64,000 nucleotides of DNA, taken from assembly GCA_963729695.1 (NCBI GenBank), contig CAVSOT010000007.1:930001-994000 (forward strand). The letters are read 5' to 3'. Positions 56,130-64,000 of this stretch are shown here, piece by piece. Each line of letters opens with the position of its first letter. The first letter of the stretch is position 1. This DNA is from PALSA-693 sp963729695 (GTDB lineage Bacteria > Actinomycetota > Acidimicrobiia > Acidimicrobiales > Palsa-688). The translations under genes and the position numbers were made by a program. The notes beneath the pieces are model-generated. The model made no database searches. It was not told the DNA's origin and saw nothing but the letters and a program-made list of their open reading frames with translations.

Positions 56130-56987
56130 ATGGGCCCAGTGCCGGAATTCCTCATCATCACCGGGATGTCCGGGGCGGGTCGGTCGCAGGCCGCCGCGAC
56201 CCTCGAGGATCTCGGGTGGTTCGTCATCGACAACCTGCCCACCGCCCTGGTCACCAAGGTGGCCGAACTGGTTGCGGCCCCGGATTCCACCACGGACCAA
56301 GTGGTGCTCGTGGTCGGTAGGCGGGCCGAACAGTTCGACGAGCTGGCCGCGGCCGTCGGGCAGCTGCGATCCAGCGGGTCCAAGGTTCGCATCCTCTTTC
56401 TGGAGGCATCCGACGAGGTCCTCGTGCGCCGCTTCGAGGGCACCCGGCGCCGGCACCCGTTCGGCACCGAGGGCGTGACCGAGGCCATCGCCCTCGAGCG
56501 GCGGCGACTGGAGCCGATCCGGGCCCTGGCGGACGTGGTGGTCGACACCACGGATCTCAACGTCAACCAGTTGCGGGAACGCCTCATCGACCTCTTCACC
56601 GCTGACCAGGCCGAGCCCATGCAGATCTCGCTCATGTCGTTCGGCTTCCAGTACGGCCTGCCGCTCGACGTCGACACCGTCTTCGACGTGCGCTTTCTGC
56701 CCAATCCGCACTGGATAGAGGAGCTGCGTCCCCAGTCCGGACTGGACGCGCCGGTCCGGGAGTACGTCCTGGAACAGCCGGACGCGGTGGCGTTCCTCGG
56801 TCGGCTGGACGACCTGTTGGGGTTCTTGCTCCCGGCCTACGTCAAGGAGGGAAAGTCGTACCTCACGGTGGCTATCGGCTGTACCGGCGGTCGCCATCGT
56901 TCGGTGGCCCTCGTCGAGGAGCTGGAGTCACGGGTTCGGGCTCGTGGGTATGAGCCCCTCGTGTACCACCGGGATTTGAAGCGATGA
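56130..56987 (+). CDS. rapZ: RNase adapter/nucleotide-binding protein RapZ
   Basis: 285 residues. P-loop ITGMSGAGRSQAAATLEDLG (Arg in place of the usual Lys, as seen in several actinobacteria), FVIDNLPTAL, the middle RRRHPF motif, and the conserved C-terminal domain SFGFQYGLPLDVDTVFDVRFLPNP and IGCTGGRHRSVALVEEL. In enterobacteria RapZ controls amino-sugar synthesis through small RNAs; in Gram-positives it sits in the rapZ-yvcK-whiA unit. Its stop overlaps the yvcK start (ATGA). Confidence 0.94.
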   Translation: MGPVPEFLIITGMSGAGRSQAAATLEDLGWFVIDNLPTALVTKVAELVAAPDSTTDQVVLVVGRRAEQFDELAAAVGQLRSSGSKVRILFLEASDEVLVRRFEGTRRRHPFGTEGVTEAIALERRRLEPIRALADVVVDTTDLNVNQLRERLIDLFTADQAEPMQISLMSFGFQYGLPLDVDTVFDVRFLPNPHWIEELRPQSGLDAPVREYVLEQPDAVAFLGRLDDLLGFLLPAYVKEGKSYLTVAIGCTGGRHRSVALVEELESRVRARGYEPLVYHRDLKR

Positions 56988-57895
56988 CGGCACCTGGCCT
57001 CCCGCAGCCGCCGCCGGGTTCCAATGACCGTCGCCCCCACGTGGTGGCGGTGGGTGGCGGGCACGGCCTGGCCAGCACCCTGCGAGCGGTGCGGCGTTAC
57101 GCCGGGCGCGTCACCGCGGTCGTGTCGGTGGCCGACGACGGCGGCTCGAGTGGCCGGCTGCGCCAGATCGCCGGGATCCCCGCTCCTGGCGACTTGCGGC
57201 GTTGCCTGGTGGCGATGGCGGCCGAGGACTCGTTGTGGGCGGAGGCGTTCGAGTACCGCTTTCCGTCAGGAGACCTCGAGGGTCACGCCCTCGGCAACCT
57301 GGTAATCGCGGGTCTGGCCAACGTGACGGGGGACTTCGGTTCGGCGCTGGACGTGGCGGCCGCCCTCGTGGGGGCGGCCGGGCGGGTCCTCCCGGCGACG
57401 TCCGTGCCTGTGGTGCTCAAGGCTGACGTGGCCGGGACGGAAGTCGTCGGCCAGGTCAACGTCTCGGAGACGCCCGGGGTCATCTCGTCGGTGAGCATCG
57501 TCCCTCCCGACGCGCCGGTCCCGCCTGAGGTCACTTCAGCCCTCGCCAGCGCCGATCAGGTGGTGATCGGACCCGGCTCCCTGTTCACCAGCGTGTTGGC
57601 CGTGTGCGTCGTGCCGGGCATCCGCGACGCCCTGGTGGCCCGTCGGGGTGGGCGGGTGTACGTGTGCAACCTGCGGCCCCAGCCCCCCGAGACCGCGGGC
57701 TTCTCGGCTGAGGATCATCTCCGGGCTGTGCTGGCCCACGGCGTACCGGTCGACGTCATGGTCGTGGCCGAACCGCCGGGCCCCCCGCCCCAACGGGTCC
57801 TCGGCGTGCCGGTCGTCGCCGGCCCCCTGGCTCGCCCGGATGGGAGCGGCCACGATCCCGAACAGCTGGCCTCGATCCTGCAGCAGGTGACATAG
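56984..57895 (+). CDS. yvcK: YvcK/CofD-like gluconeogenesis factor
   Basis: 303 residues. UDP-sugar-binding protein of the CofD-like fold needed for growth on gluconeogenic substrates and for wall synthesis in Bacillus and mycobacteria (CuvA). Visible: VAVGGGHGLASTLRAVR, VSVADDGGSSGRLR, PAPGDLRRCLVAMA, GHALGNLVIAGL, VVIGPGSLFTSVLAV and VYVCNLRPQPPET. Translationally coupled to rapZ. The gene that normally follows, whiA, is missing: gap begins 48 bases after the stop. Confidence 0.94.
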   Translation: MTAPGLPQPPPGSNDRRPHVVAVGGGHGLASTLRAVRRYAGRVTAVVSVADDGGSSGRLRQIAGIPAPGDLRRCLVAMAAEDSLWAEAFEYRFPSGDLEGHALGNLVIAGLANVTGDFGSALDVAAALVGAAGRVLPATSVPVVLKADVAGTEVVGQVNVSETPGVISSVSIVPPDAPVPPEVTSALASADQVVIGPGSLFTSVLAVCVVPGIRDALVARRGGRVYVCNLRPQPPETAGFSAEDHLRAVLAHGVPVDVMVVAEPPGPPPQRVLGVPVVAGPLARPDGSGHDPEQLASILQQVT

Positions 57896-57943
57896 TACGG
57901 CGCGGCATCGGCGTGCTCGGGGCACGACAACAAGGAGCTACCT

Positions 57944-58978
57944 ATGACGGTTCGGGTCGGGATCAACGGGTTCGGGCGCATCGGGCGCAACTTCCTGCGC
58001 GCCGCCCTCCAGGATGCCGCCCGGGGGGACGAGCGGGCTTTGGAGGTCGTCGCCATCAACGACATCGTCCCCGCCGCGACCAACGCCCACCTTCTGAAGT
58101 ACGACTCGGTGCACGGCATCCTGACCGAGCCGGTCAGCCATACCCAGACGAGCATTACCGCCGGTGAGCACACCTTCACCGTCTACGCGGAGCGAGATCC
58201 CAAGTCCTTGCCCTGGTCCGATCTCGGGGTGGACGTGGTGGTCGAGTCCAGCGGTGTGTTCACGTCCCGATCCGCCGCCGCCGCTCACCTGGAGGCGGGC
58301 ACGCCGAGGGTGATTATCTCCGCCCCGGCATCGGACGCCGACGCCACCTTCGTGATCGGCGTAAACGACGACGCCTTCGACCCGGCCGCCCACACCATCG
58401 TTTCGAACGCGTCCTGCACCACTAATTGCTTCGTGCCCATGGTGAAGGTGCTCGACGATGCCTTCGGCGTCGAGAAGGGGCTGATGACCACCGTCCACGC
58501 CTACACCAACGACCAGAACCTGCAGGATCTGGCCCACCGCGACCTGCGCCGGGCCCGGGCGGCCGCGATCAACATCACGCCTGCCTCGACTGGGGCCGCT
58601 CGCGCCACCAGCCTGGTCCTGGCGTCGATGAAAGGAAAGCTCGACGGGACCGCATTGCGGGTGCCGATTCCGGACGGGTCCATCACCGACTTCACCGGCA
58701 TACTGTCCCGAGAGGTCACCGTCGACGAGGTCAACGAGGCGTATCGCCAGGCCGCAGCCAAGGGCCCCCTCTCGAACGGCGTGCTGGTGTACACCGACGA
58801 GCAGATCGTCTCGTCCGACGTCGTCGGCAGCGCCGCGTCCTGCACGTTCGACTCCTTGCTGACGCTGACCATAGGGTCGATGGTAAAGGTGTTCGGCTGG
58901 TACGACAACGAGTGGGGTTATTCCAACCGCCTGGTGGACCTGGCCCGGCTGATCGGTGCGGCCAACCATCACCGCTGA
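57944..58978 (+). CDS. gap: glyceraldehyde-3-phosphate dehydrogenase, type I
   Basis: 344 residues. NAD-binding GINGFGRIGRNFLRA, an Asp after beta-2 (VAINDI) suggesting NAD, the active site SNASCTTNC with Cys158, TTVHAYTNDQN, the phosphate-binding SLVLASMKGKLDG region and the C-terminal WYDNEWGYSNRL. It starts at an ATG after AAGGAG. First gene of the gap-pgk-tpiA glycolytic operon; pgk starts about ten bases after its stop. Confidence 0.97.
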   Translation: MTVRVGINGFGRIGRNFLRAALQDAARGDERALEVVAINDIVPAATNAHLLKYDSVHGILTEPVSHTQTSITAGEHTFTVYAERDPKSLPWSDLGVDVVVESSGVFTSRSAAAAHLEAGTPRVIISAPASDADATFVIGVNDDAFDPAAHTIVSNASCTTNCFVPMVKVLDDAFGVEKGLMTTVHAYTNDQNLQDLAHRDLRRARAAAINITPASTGAARATSLVLASMKGKLDGTALRVPIPDGSITDFTGILSREVTVDEVNEAYRQAAAKGPLSNGVLVYTDEQIVSSDVVGSAASCTFDSLLTLTIGSMVKVFGWYDNEWGYSNRLVDLARLIGAANHHR

Positions 58979-58988
58979 CCAATTCATC

Positions 58989-60146
58989 ATGGAGAAAAGG
59001 GTCCCCATCCTCGAGGATCTACCTCCGGTCCGGGACGCCCACGTGTTGGTGCGGACCGATTACAACGTCCCCATGGCCGGCGGCTGCATCACCGACGACT
59101 TCAGGATCCGGCTGTCCCTGGAAACCTTGACCTGGTTGCTCGACCAGGGCGCCGCCCAGGTCACTACCGCCAGCCATCTGGGCCGGCCCAAAGGGCGGCG
59201 GGATCCCGCCTTTGCGATGGCCCCCGTCAGGCAACGACTGCACGAGCTGCTCGACGCCATCGACGCCGACGCCAGCCGGGTCGAGTTGACGGAAAACCTC
59301 CGCTTTGATCCCCGGGAAGAGGCCGGCGACCTGTCCTTCGCCGAGGACCTGGTCGTCGGCCAGGATCTCTTTGTCGACGACGCGTTCGGTGCCGCCCATC
59401 GGGCGCACGCCTCTGTCGTCGGCCCGCCCCGGCTGCTTCCGTCAGCCGCAGGCCGCACCATGGCTCGCGAGGTCGAGGTGCTTGGCGGCCTCTTGCATGG
59501 CCCCGCTCGCCCATTTGTCGCCATCCTCGGGGGGTCGAAGGTCAGCGACAAGCTCGGGGTGATCGAAGCGCTGCTGGAGCGGGTGGACACCTTGCTGATC
59601 GGCGGCGGGATGTGTTTCACCTTCTTGGCGGCCCAAGGCCACCGCGTCGGCGCCTCGCTCTACGAGCCCGACCACTTGGAGGCCTGTGCCCGTCTCCTCG
59701 AGTCCGGCCGGCAGATCGTGATCCCGACAGACCTCACCGTGCTCAGCCCAGGCGGAACGTTCGGCGCCGGGCGGGTCCGCAGCGGAGAGGTCCGCCAGGT
59801 GGGCGCCGACGTACCCGCCGATTGGAAGGGCCTCGACATCGGGCCCGGCACGGCGGCGGCCTTCGCCGATGTCATCGTCGGGGCGCGCACCGTCTTCTGG
59901 AACGGACCCATGGGAGTCTTCGAGGACCCCCGCTTCGCCTCCGGTACGGCCACCGTCGCCGAGGCCGTCGCCACCACCGATGGCTACACCGTCGTTGGCG
60001 GGGGCGACAGCGCCGCCGCGCTGGCCCAATTCGGTTTGGCCCGTCGCATCGACCACGTCTCGACGGGTGGAGGAGCCTCCCTCGAGTTCCTCGAGCACGG
60101 CGACCTGCCCGGCCTCGCCGCCCTTCGGGAAGGACAGCACCTTTGA
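58989..60146 (+). CDS. pgk: phosphoglycerate kinase
   Basis: 385 residues from the ATG at 58989; a GTG at 58956 overlapping gap is an alternative. ATP-generating glycolytic kinase. Signatures: VLVRTDYNVPM (commonly RVDFNVP), SHLGRPKG, ENLRFDPREE, DDAFGAAHRAHAS, LGGSKVSDKLGVI, the nucleotide loop VFWNGPMGVFE, GGGDSAAAL and STGGGASLEFLE. All main substrate and nucleotide motifs are present. The stop overlaps the tpiA start (TTGA). Confidence 0.96.
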   Translation: MEKRVPILEDLPPVRDAHVLVRTDYNVPMAGGCITDDFRIRLSLETLTWLLDQGAAQVTTASHLGRPKGRRDPAFAMAPVRQRLHELLDAIDADASRVELTENLRFDPREEAGDLSFAEDLVVGQDLFVDDAFGAAHRAHASVVGPPRLLPSAAGRTMAREVEVLGGLLHGPARPFVAILGGSKVSDKLGVIEALLERVDTLLIGGGMCFTFLAAQGHRVGASLYEPDHLEACARLLESGRQIVIPTDLTVLSPGGTFGAGRVRSGEVRQVGADVPADWKGLDIGPGTAAAFADVIVGARTVFWNGPMGVFEDPRFASGTATVAEAVATTDGYTVVGGGDSAAALAQFGLARRIDHVSTGGGASLEFLEHGDLPGLAALREGQHL

Positions 60147-60904
60147 GCTCGCCGAATCGGCAGCCCCTGATATCCGGCAACTGGAAGATGCATCTCACCC
60201 ACCTCGAAGCCATCGCCGTGGTGCAGAAGCTGGCGTTCAGCCTGGGCCGTCAGCACGAAGGGCGCCCCGACGTGAGCGTGCACCCGCCGTTCACCGCCCT
60301 GCGATCGGTCCAGACCCTGATCGACGCCGACGGCCTTCCCCTCGCCCTGGGCGCCCAGGACGTCTACTGGCGGGAAAAAGGCCCTTTCACCGGGGAGATC
60401 AGCCCCGTCATGCTGGCCAAGCTCAACGTCTCCTACGTCATAGTCGGCCATTCCGAGCGTCGAGAGCACTTCGGCGAGACCGACGAGTCGGTCAACCAGA
60501 AGCTCGCCGCGGTCGTGGCGGCCGGGATGACCCCGATCCTGTGTGTGGGCGAGACGCTCGAGGAACGCGAAGCGGGGGCGACGGACGCCAGGGTGGACGC
60601 CCAGCTGCGGGCGGGCCTGGCCGGGCTCGACCCGGTGACGGTCGCCGGGCTGGTGGTCGCCTACGAGCCCATCTGGGCCATCGGCACGGGGCGTACCGCG
60701 ACCCCGGAGGACGCGCAGGCGGTCTGCCGTCTCCTGCGGTCGACGGTCCGGTCCGACTTCGGCGCCGAGGCCGCCGATGGGCTACGGGTGCAGTACGGAG
60801 GGTCGGTGAAGGCGGCCAACATCGCCGCCTTGATGGGTCAGCCCGACATCGACGGAGCCCTGGTCGGGGGGGCCAGCCTGGATCCCGAGGAATTTCCCAA
60901 ATAG
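60143..60904 (+). CDS. tpiA: triosephosphate isomerase
   Basis: 253 residues from a TTG at 60143 that overlaps the pgk stop. Catalytic Lys15 in ISGNWKMH, His in VGHSERREHFGE, Glu in VAYEPIWAIGTG and the phosphate loops VQYGGSVKAAN and VGGASL. The rare TTG start is the only in-frame one placed to give the conserved N-terminus. It completes the glycolytic operon. Confidence 0.96.
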   Translation: MSSPNRQPLISGNWKMHLTHLEAIAVVQKLAFSLGRQHEGRPDVSVHPPFTALRSVQTLIDADGLPLALGAQDVYWREKGPFTGEISPVMLAKLNVSYVIVGHSERREHFGETDESVNQKLAAVVAAGMTPILCVGETLEEREAGATDARVDAQLRAGLAGLDPVTVAGLVVAYEPIWAIGTGRTATPEDAQAVCRLLRSTVRSDFGAEAADGLRVQYGGSVKAANIAALMGQPDIDGALVGGASLDPEEFPK

Positions 60905-60939
60905 TACTTTTCTCCCAGCCCTGATCAACTTCGGCTGGA

Positions 60940-60978
60940 ACAGCTGTGACAAACCTGAGAGAGAGTTAACACAGCTGT
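60940..60978. promoter_or_regulatory. inverted repeat upstream of secG
   Basis: ACAGCTGTG (60940-60948) and CACAGCTGT (60970-60978) face each other across 21 bases; each half holds the palindrome ACAGCTGT. This is AT-richer than its surroundings and lies about 90 bases before the secG start. Candidate operator or mRNA hairpin between tpiA and secG. Confidence 0.5.
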
Positions 60979-61066
60979 CTCGCTTCTTACTACTAATCGC
61001 TGCTATCTTTCCATCGTCGCCTGAGAGTTCCCAGGTGAGACACAGGGAGGAGGAGGCGACGCCGCC

Positions 61067-61300
61067 TTGGCACTCACCATCATTGTCATCGTGATTCAGG
61101 TAGCAGTTTCCTTGGTGCTGATCGGCATGGTTCTGCTGCACAGCGGCAAGGGCGGTGGTCTGTCGGACATGTTCGGTGGGGGTATCGGTCAGTCGGCGGC
61201 CGGCTCCACGGTGGCGGAGCGCAACCTGGACCGGGCCACCGTGGCCTGTGCCATCGTCTTCTTCTTCACCACCATCATCCTGGGCATTCGCTTGCAGTGA
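61067..61300 (+). CDS. secG: preprotein translocase subunit SecG
   Basis: 77 residues, two membrane helices (IIVIVIQVAVSLVLIGMVLL and TVACAIVFFFTTIILGI) joined by the conserved HSGKGGGLSDMFGGG loop. The start is TTG at 61067, preceded by AGGGAGGAGGAGG. It is the small subunit of SecYEG. The position after tpiA is the usual actinobacterial one. Confidence 0.93.
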   Translation: MALTIIVIVIQVAVSLVLIGMVLLHSGKGGGLSDMFGGGIGQSAAGSTVAERNLDRATVACAIVFFFTTIILGIRLQ

Positions 61301-61395
61301 TGATCGCCGCGAGCCAAGGCGCGTAACAACGCGGCGGGCGACATAAGCGACCGGCATCGAGGCCGGTCAAAAGAGACGAGGAGGGTCTCATCAAA

Positions 61396-63231
61396 GTGAA
61401 AGGCATCAGACGAAGGACGTTGGTGTGGGGTGCGGGCGTTGCTGCCCTTGCGCTCGCCGGCGCAGCATGCGGAGGCGGCTCGAGCTCGTCCTCATCGGGT
61501 TCGGGGACGAGCTCGGGGGGTTCCAGCTCCGGCTTGGGACTGCAGATCGAAAACCCCAACACCTCCGGGACGCCCAAGACTGGCGGCACCCTGACCGTGC
61601 TCGGCAGCAGTGACGTCGATGACAACCTCGATCCCAACTATGGCTACTACACGCTGGACTACGTGGCCTACCAGATGTACGAGCGTCAGCTGTACACCTA
61701 CCCGAGTGTCATGGGTAAGACGTTCACGCTGGCTCCCGATCTGGCGACGGCGATGCCTACCGTTTCCGACAATGGGCTCAAGTATGCGGTCACCATCCGC
61801 AAGGGTGCGATGTGGAACACGTCGCCGCCTCGCCAGGTGACCGCGGCCGACGTGGTGCGGGGCGTGAAGCGGAGCTGCAACCCGACCTTCCCGTGGGCCG
61901 GTCAGCCCGACATCAGCGACATCCTGGCCGGTTACGCCGCCTATTGCACCGCCTTCGGCCACGTGTCGAGCACCAACGAAGCCGCTCAAGAGACGTACAT
62001 GTCGAGCCACAACATCTCGGGCGTCAGCGTCGACCCGTCCAATGATCTGACGGTGGACTTCACCCTGACCACACCGGCCAGCTACTTCCCCGGCACCCTC
62101 AACCTGTCGTGGGCCAACCCGGTGCCGCAGGAGTATCTGCAGTACCTGCCGGACACCCCCGCCCAGGCGGCGCACACCTACTCCGACGGCCCTTACGAGG
62201 TCCAGAGCTACACGCCGAACAAGTCGATCGTGTTGGTGCGCAACCCGGCCTGGCAGCAGTCCTCGGATCCCATCCGCAAGGCGTACGTCGACAAGATCGA
62301 CATCACCGAGACGGGCAACCCCCAGTCGATCTATCAGCAGATCCTGACCAACACGCCGCAGGCCGACATGCAATGGGACGTGCACGTGCCGTCCAACGAC
62401 GTGCCCAGCCTGATTGCGACCAAGAACCCGGACTTCCAGCTGGTGACCGAGGGATCGACCAATCCCTACATCGTGTTCAACACCATCTCGAAGAACAACA
62501 CCGGCGCTCTCGGCAAGGTGCAGGTGCGGCAGGCTATTGAGTACGCCCTCGACCGCTTGGCCTTTGTCCAGAACGCCGGAGGGTCGGCAGTGGCGCCACC
62601 GCTGACCCACCTCATCGCTCCAGGTACCGACGGGTCGTCGCCAAACTTCGACGACTATCCGTACAACCCGACCAAGGCCAAGCAACTGCTGCAGCAGGCC
62701 GGCTACAGCCATCTGACGCTGAGCTGGCTCTATCGCCCGCAGCAGAGCGTGACCGCAGCCAAGGACTTCCAGACCGCCCAGGCGGAACTGGCCCAAGTCG
62801 GGATCACCCTCAAGGGCCTGGCCGTTTCCGGTAACGACTTCTACGGCAAGTACCTGACCCCCGGGACCGCGGCCAAGAACAGCGTGTGGGACCTGGCCGA
62901 AGCGGGCTGGGGGCCGGACTGGTACCCGACGGGTGGCAAGTCCTACTTCCTGCCGATCCTGGACGGCAACAACCTGCCGCCGGCGTCGAGCAACTTCGGG
63001 TTCTTCAACGACCCCAAGCTCAACACCATCATCGGCCAGGCCCTGGCGGCCACCAGTGATTCCGCCGCCACCACGGCGTGGCACCAGGCGGACGAGGAGG
63101 CCATGGCCCAGGCTGCGGTCATGCCGCTCGAGGATCCCAACGAGCCTTCCATCCACGGTTCGCAGGTCCACAACTGCGTCTTCATCGGCGCCATCCAGGA
63201 CTGCGACCTGTCCAACATCTGGCTGAGCTAA
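61396..63231 (+). CDS. oligopeptide-type ABC transporter substrate-binding lipoprotein
   Basis: 611 residues, SBP_bac_5 family. The N-terminus has KGIRRRTLV, a hydrophobic segment and lipobox LAGAAC with lipidation Cys25, then a Ser/Gly linker. Family regions include GGTLTVLGSSDVDDNLDP, LATAMPTVSDNGLKYAVTI, VRQAIEYALDRLAF and the late DLAEAGWGPDWYPTG. The GTG at 61396 follows GAGGAGG. These proteins deliver peptides, or sometimes nickel or other small molecules, to a Dpp/Opp permease. An ATPase gene follows at 63352 after a strong hairpin. Confidence 0.92.
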   Translation: MKGIRRRTLVWGAGVAALALAGAACGGGSSSSSSGSGTSSGGSSSGLGLQIENPNTSGTPKTGGTLTVLGSSDVDDNLDPNYGYYTLDYVAYQMYERQLYTYPSVMGKTFTLAPDLATAMPTVSDNGLKYAVTIRKGAMWNTSPPRQVTAADVVRGVKRSCNPTFPWAGQPDISDILAGYAAYCTAFGHVSSTNEAAQETYMSSHNISGVSVDPSNDLTVDFTLTTPASYFPGTLNLSWANPVPQEYLQYLPDTPAQAAHTYSDGPYEVQSYTPNKSIVLVRNPAWQQSSDPIRKAYVDKIDITETGNPQSIYQQILTNTPQADMQWDVHVPSNDVPSLIATKNPDFQLVTEGSTNPYIVFNTISKNNTGALGKVQVRQAIEYALDRLAFVQNAGGSAVAPPLTHLIAPGTDGSSPNFDDYPYNPTKAKQLLQQAGYSHLTLSWLYRPQQSVTAAKDFQTAQAELAQVGITLKGLAVSGNDFYGKYLTPGTAAKNSVWDLAEAGWGPDWYPTGGKSYFLPILDGNNLPPASSNFGFFNDPKLNTIIGQALAATSDSAATTAWHQADEEAMAQAAVMPLEDPNEPSIHGSQVHNCVFIGAIQDCDLSNIWLS

Positions 63232-63270
63232 GCGCAACGAGGGCATCGAGAGGGGTATGTAGTGGCAGAG

Positions 63271-63300
63271 GATCGCCCGGCGAGCAATCGCCGGGCGATC
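63271..63300 (+). promoter_or_regulatory. 13-bp hairpin with GCAA tetraloop between binding protein and ATPase genes
   Basis: GATCGCCCGGCGA-GCAA-TCGCCGGGCGATC is a perfect 13-bp stem with a stable GNRA loop, 40 bases after the binding-protein stop and 51 bases before the ATPase start. No U-tract follows, so a stabilising or attenuating role is more likely than a full terminator. Confidence 0.75.
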
Positions 63301-63351
63301 AGGCCTAAGCTGACTGCCCACCGAGGAAGGCCCCACAACTAAAGGCACGAC

Positions 63352-64000
63352 ATGGCGCTGCTCGAGGTACGCGATCTACACGTGTCGTTCCAGACCAATG
63401 ACGGCCTGGTCCAAGCGGTTCGAGGCGTCTCGTTTTCGGTGGAACCCGGTCAAACGCTGGGAATCGTCGGCGAGTCCGGATCCGGAAAGAGCGTCTCCAC
63501 CCAGACGATCATGCGCCTGACCCGAGGGGCGGAGATCTCCGGTCAGGCGCTCTTCGAGGGCGAGGATCTCCTGACCATGACCGAGGGTGAGCTGCGGCAA
63601 GTGCGCGGTCCCAAGATCGCCATGATCTTCCAGGATCCCCTCTCGAGCTTGCACCCGTACTACCGGGTGGGCTGGCAGATCGTCGAGATGATCCGGGCCC
63701 ACGAGCCGCACACCTCGAAGGCCGCGGCACGCAAGCGGGCGATCGACCTGCTGCGGCTGGTCGGGATACCTCAGCCCGACAAGCGGGTAGACGACTTCCC
63801 TCACCAGTTTTCGGGCGGTATGCGCCAGCGGGCCATGATCGCCATGGCCATGGCCCTCAACCCGGCCCTCCTGATCGCGGACGAACCCACGACCGCTCTG
63901 GACGTGACGGTCCAGGCTCAGGTCTTGCGGGTTATCCAACGGCTGCAGCAGGAGTTCGGGACGGCCGTCATCCTGATCACCCACGACCTCGGGGTCATCG
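63352..64000 (+). CDS. oligopeptide ABC transporter ATP-binding protein (OppD/DppD-like, partial)
   Basis: The first 216 residues are in the window; the 3' end is cut by the window edge. ABC ATPase: MALLEVRDLHVSFQTNDG, Walker A GESGSGKSVSTQ, Q-loop MIFQDPLSSLHPYYRVG, signature FSGGMRQRAMIAMAMALNP, Walker B LLIADEPTTALDVTVQAQ and the switch His in VILITHDLGVI. The Opp/Dpp-type pattern (MRQR signature, LHP after the Q-loop) fits the upstream peptide-binding lipoprotein. The permease genes that usually lie between binding protein and ATPase are not here and may be downstream. Confidence 0.93.
   Translation, partial: MALLEVRDLHVSFQTNDGLVQAVRGVSFSVEPGQTLGIVGESGSGKSVSTQTIMRLTRGAEISGQALFEGEDLLTMTEGELRQVRGPKIAMIFQDPLSSLHPYYRVGWQIVEMIRAHEPHTSKAAARKRAIDLLRLVGIPQPDKRVDDFPHQFSGGMRQRAMIAMAMALNPALLIADEPTTALDVTVQAQVLRVIQRLQQEFGTAVILITHDLGVI

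Overview
The window is high-GC DNA from an actinobacterium. The order of housekeeping genes (ANTAR regulator, polA, rpsA, coaE, uvrB, uvrA, then nadA, uvrC, rapZ, yvcK, gap, pgk, tpiA, secG) is close to what is known from mycobacteria and relatives. GTG and TTG starts are common, and a BldC-like regulator, an MprAB-like two-component pair and an MptB-like mannosyltransferase also fit. I would guess a deep-branching lineage such as Acidimicrobiia, but the sequence alone does not prove it.

Region 1 (1-15 kb) looks like an accessory catabolic island. It carries two amidohydrolase-2 genes, four intact-to-remnant copies of an unusual alpha/beta-hydrolase with a C-terminal PKD-like domain, a branched-chain-amino-acid-type binding lipoprotein, a TetR regulator, two SDR dehydrogenases, a thiamine-diphosphate enzyme, a VOC protein and an ABC ATPase stub. 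Nearly every gene here is broken by frameshifts, while the next 49 kb is almost clean. This is either real decay or locally poor consensus. A tRNA-3'-end-like sequence near 15.25 kb could mark an edge.

Region 2 (15.4-20.3 kb) holds a long repeat-bearing protein of unknown function, then a 1.3-kb non-coding stretch with a 45-bp palindrome, four 13-bp tandem repeats and nested hairpins, and then an integral membrane mannosyltransferase.

Region 3 (20.2-31.7 kb) contains an OmpR-type two-component system, a small coiled-coil gene, an ANTAR response regulator, a DtxR/MntR-type repressor, DNA polymerase I, an acyl-CoA-dehydrogenase-like protein, a methyltransferase, ribosomal protein S1 and a MOSC protein.

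Region 4 (31.7-39.3 kb) reads as an amine (putrescine-like) utilisation cluster: FAD oxidase, pyruvate aminotransferase, Lrp-type regulator, aldehyde dehydrogenase, APC permease and alanine dehydrogenase. A 21-bp palindrome lies between the divergent regulator and aldehyde dehydrogenase genes. Alanine dehydrogenase would regenerate the pyruvate used by the aminotransferase.

Region 5 (39.3-64 kb) contains a large minisatellite, a BldC-like gene, coaE, uvrB, ndh, uvrA, a YceH-like gene, a second minisatellite, nadA, uvrC, an alpha/beta hydrolase, a methyltransferase, rapZ-yvcK (with whiA absent from its usual place), the glycolytic gap-pgk-tpiA operon, secG, and the start of an oligopeptide ABC transporter locus. 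Short tandem repeats recur both between genes and as in-frame C-terminal tails (rpsA, coaE). A second copy of the 45-bp palindrome lies downstream of uvrA.
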